From Bacteroidota bacterium (GTDB lineage Bacteria; Bacteroidota; Ignavibacteria; Kapaibacteriales; UBA2268): a stretch of DNA of 9,140 nt. Both the position numbers and the translations under genes were made by a program. The notes beneath the pieces are model-generated. The model ran no database searches. It saw nothing but the letters and a program-made list of their open reading frames with translations, and was not told the origin of the DNA. How positions within the stretch are numbered: the stretch's first letter is position 1; each line of letters starts with the position of its first letter. The stretch spans positions 1 to 9,140 of the forward strand of contig DAHXMP010000230.1 of assembly GCA_027371665.1 (NCBI GenBank), given 5' to 3'. Below are positions 7,169 to 9,140 of the stretch, piece by piece.

Positions 7169-9130
7169 TTATCCTAACTGCTCTTCATCGGATATCACAA
7201 TTATTTTATCGCCTTCCGAGAAGAAAATCTGGTTCGATTTTTTTGGATTAACAACGACTCCATAAGCCAGTAGGCTTTCTTCACCCATCATTTTCCTTGG
7301 TGTATGGAGTTTATATCCGATTGCAATTTGATTCCTCTGTCTCGCAGATTCCAAAACCGTGTAAAAGTTTACAGGCCTTCCAAGCTCAACATAATATTCA
7401 GCAGGTTTTATATATATAGCAGGTCCCCCGGCACTGAACAAATCTTCAAAAACGGTTTTTAATTCCTTATTCTCTGAAATTTGTGAAAGCATTAAGCTGT
7501 CTAATTTAACGCTTACAATAAAATCATCTGTGTGTGTAATTTCAGCAAGCTGCCTGTTCCTGTCGTCCAGCATTTCGCTGACAATTGAAAAAGTATGTCC
7601 CTTCAGGTCAGCGATGTCTCTTAAATGAAGAAGTGTGCTTAACGTCTTGGCATCAGTAGACTGAACGTCTGTCAGCTCAGTCTGGCTAAGAACAATTATA
7701 TGGTCAAATTGTTCAATTTGTAGGTCATCAAGGATTCTCCTGTTAGTTGTGTCTCCAAGCCAGAATGTTACTGTCTGATGAGTCAAGCCTGAACAATGAG
7801 TAGCAAGTTCCTTTTCGACAGCCATACTATCGGCAACAACTGTTATCTTAGAACCGGGCCAGACATAATTGTCAAGCTCATTAAGTATAAGTGGAGCCCT
7901 TCTGTTCCAACCGAGAATTAAGGATGCTTCAGGTTTTGGAGGTACGTACTTCGGAGCAATTCTAATTGCACCGGGGTCAATTCCGAATTCGGTCATTCCT
8001 GATAAAATAACAGTGTCATCATCTTCGGATATGGCTATGAGCACATCCTCCTTTTCAACTTTTGTATTCATTGGAGGTTTTATCATTATCCTGCCGTCAT
8101 GTCTCCTGATACCAATAATCGTTGATGTTTCGTATGCAAACATTGCTTCAACGAAAGTCCTGTTTACCATTTTGGATTCTTCCTGGAAATATATTTCATC
8201 GCCCTTGAAATCAAGCAGTTCTGTAAAGACAACCGATAATCCCGGCTGACGGCATGTTTGAGCGGTGATTCTTGATATAAGATAATCGAAAACAACAAGC
8301 TGAACTTCATTCTTGCCAGCTATTTCAGCTATTCTGACATTCCTGGGGTCCCTGATTTCAGCAACAACATGATACCTTAATGGAGCAGGTTTCCGATTTG
8401 GATTATTCGTTATAGCAAGAATTGTTTTAATAACTATCGAATCTGGGTCTTCGGTCTCCGGAGCAAGTACAATTATAGCTTTAGCCTGATTTAAATTTAT
8501 GATTTCAAGATCTCTTAAGTCAATGGGGTTTCCTGTTCGGCAGATTAGTTTAGTATTTTTTGTGCTGCCTGACTTCGATTTTATTTCATCTTCCATCTCG
8601 ACTTTATCTTTTTCAGCCAGGATAGCAATACTTGGATTCTTCTGATTTTCATTTGCTATAACCAGCTCGGAAATTATCTGGTAAACCTGGAAAGACCAAC
8701 CAAGGATGATTGTATGATTTTTTTCTACAACAAATGATTTCCCTTTTCTTAGGTCATCAATTTTCCTCATCACACCGCTGTTAACGATACCTATCAAGGT
8801 ACTTAAAAGCACAAACCCGAGTATTGTTGCAAAAAACATGAATACAAGAAAGAGAGAACCTAACGGGTCATAAGCAATTGTCCCTCCGTCGAAAGCCCTC
8901 AAAACAGTTACCCAGACCGTATCTAAATAGGATATCTTTCCGTGATAATTGTACAAACCCTGGATAGGTATTCCTTTCGGTATCGCCCCTGTTATATAAA
9001 CGATAAAGCCGAGAACAAATACGCTTAAAATCATTCCGAAAATAAGTAAGATAAGAGGAGCGAATGTCCCTTTCGACATCAAATTATCAAAAATATACCT
9101 GAGCCGCTGGTAAAGTGAAACTCTTTTCAT
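7169..9130 (-). CDS. CASTOR/POLLUX-family ion channel subunit with two RCK-like halves
   Basis: A 653-residue membrane protein of the family known in plants from the nuclear-envelope cation channels CASTOR and POLLUX/DMI1, with poorly studied bacterial relatives. Hydrophobic segments lie at about 24-48 and 93-117. Between them is a pore region (YLDTVWVTVLRAFDGGTIAYD, 68-88) whose FDGGTIA aligns with the plant filter ADAGNHA. Then come MRKIDDLRKGKSFVVEKNHTIILGWS (121-146) and a first RCK/Rossmann unit from about 139 to 290, including a CRTGNP segment at 197-202. A TrkA_C-like stretch covers about 300-378. A second Rossmann unit starts at SLILGWNRRAPLI (403-415) and a C-terminal module runs to 653. 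Tetramer assembly with a cytosolic gating ring is inferred from the family, and the ion carried is unknown. The ATG at 9130 fits family length, but the frame stays open through the last bases of the window, so a start further upstream cannot be excluded. Confidence 0.88.
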   Translation of the reverse strand: MKRVSLYQRLRYIFDNLMSKGTFAPLILLIFGMILSVFVLGFIVYITGAIPKGIPIQGLYNYHGKISYLDTVWVTVLRAFDGGTIAYDPLGSLFLVFMFFATILGFVLLSTLIGIVNSGVMRKIDDLRKGKSFVVEKNHTIILGWSFQVYQIISELVIANENQKNPSIAILAEKDKVEMEDEIKSKSGSTKNTKLICRTGNPIDLRDLEIINLNQAKAIIVLAPETEDPDSIVIKTILAITNNPNRKPAPLRYHVVAEIRDPRNVRIAEIAGKNEVQLVVFDYLISRITAQTCRQPGLSVVFTELLDFKGDEIYFQEESKMVNRTFVEAMFAYETSTIIGIRRHDGRIMIKPPMNTKVEKEDVLIAISEDDDTVILSGMTEFGIDPGAIRIAPKYVPPKPEASLILGWNRRAPLILNELDNYVWPGSKITVVADSMAVEKELATHCSGLTHQTVTFWLGDTTNRRILDDLQIEQFDHIIVLSQTELTDVQSTDAKTLSTLLHLRDIADLKGHTFSIVSEMLDDRNRQLAEITHTDDFIVSVKLDSLMLSQISENKELKTVFEDLFSAGGPAIYIKPAEYYVELGRPVNFYTVLESARQRNQIAIGYKLHTPRKMMGEESLLAYGVVVNPKKSNQIFFSEGDKIIVISDEEQLG

Positions 9131-9140
9131 TGGAGAAGGA

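Noticed and set aside
7869..8249. Open frame antisense to the channel gene
   Set aside because: It is fully inside the CASTOR/POLLUX coding region and its translation is Ser/Ile-rich without domain features.

Overview
This 9.1 kb window is AT-rich bacterial chromosome and looks mostly like housekeeping sequence. Several signs point to the Bacteroidota/Chlorobiota/Ignavibacteriota (FCB) group, perhaps an Ignavibacteria-like lineage. Shine-Dalgarno sequences are weak or absent before nearly every gene, and leaders are A/T-rich. A decayed palindromic repeat with the CTGAACGAAGTGAAGAATCT-type arm, common in such genomes, lies between two genes. The products also fit, for example a QueE ending in WDPGQRGV and a mutase with a GEGSGG sugar loop. 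The assignment is an inference from style, not from a marker gene.

Layout from left to right. A nearly complete phosphohexomutase (GlmM/ManB-like) runs off the left edge on the minus strand. A small MauE/DoxX-type four-helix membrane protein with a CxC motif is divergent from it. After the palindromic repeat (2015-2093) come two plus-strand genes: a ComF-family phosphoribosyltransferase and an exported M24 Xaa-Pro aminopeptidase. The latter converges, across about 200 bp with no visible gene, on a minus-strand queE (7-carboxy-7-deazaguanine synthase). A 258 bp, very AT-rich divergent spacer with a perfect palindrome and three AAATTGTT copies separates queE from a PilM-like actin-fold protein. 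rsmD (16S rRNA m2G966 methyltransferase) follows on the plus strand. It converges on a 653-residue CASTOR/POLLUX-type ion channel subunit with two RCK-like halves, which fills the right end on the minus strand.

The genes do not form one pathway. They cover cell-envelope sugar precursors (GlmM), redox at the membrane (MauE-like), DNA-uptake-related function (ComF, with a PilM-like protein some 2.6 kb away), peptide turnover (PepP), tRNA queuosine (QueE), rRNA modification (RsmD) and ion transport. Spacings of about 70 to 260 bp and repeated strand switches suggest short transcription units. I found no rRNA, tRNA, CRISPR array, insertion sequence or obvious new defence system. The most interesting items are the orphan PilM-like protein with degenerate nucleotide-binding motifs, the CASTOR/POLLUX-type channel, and the repeat and palindrome structure between genes.
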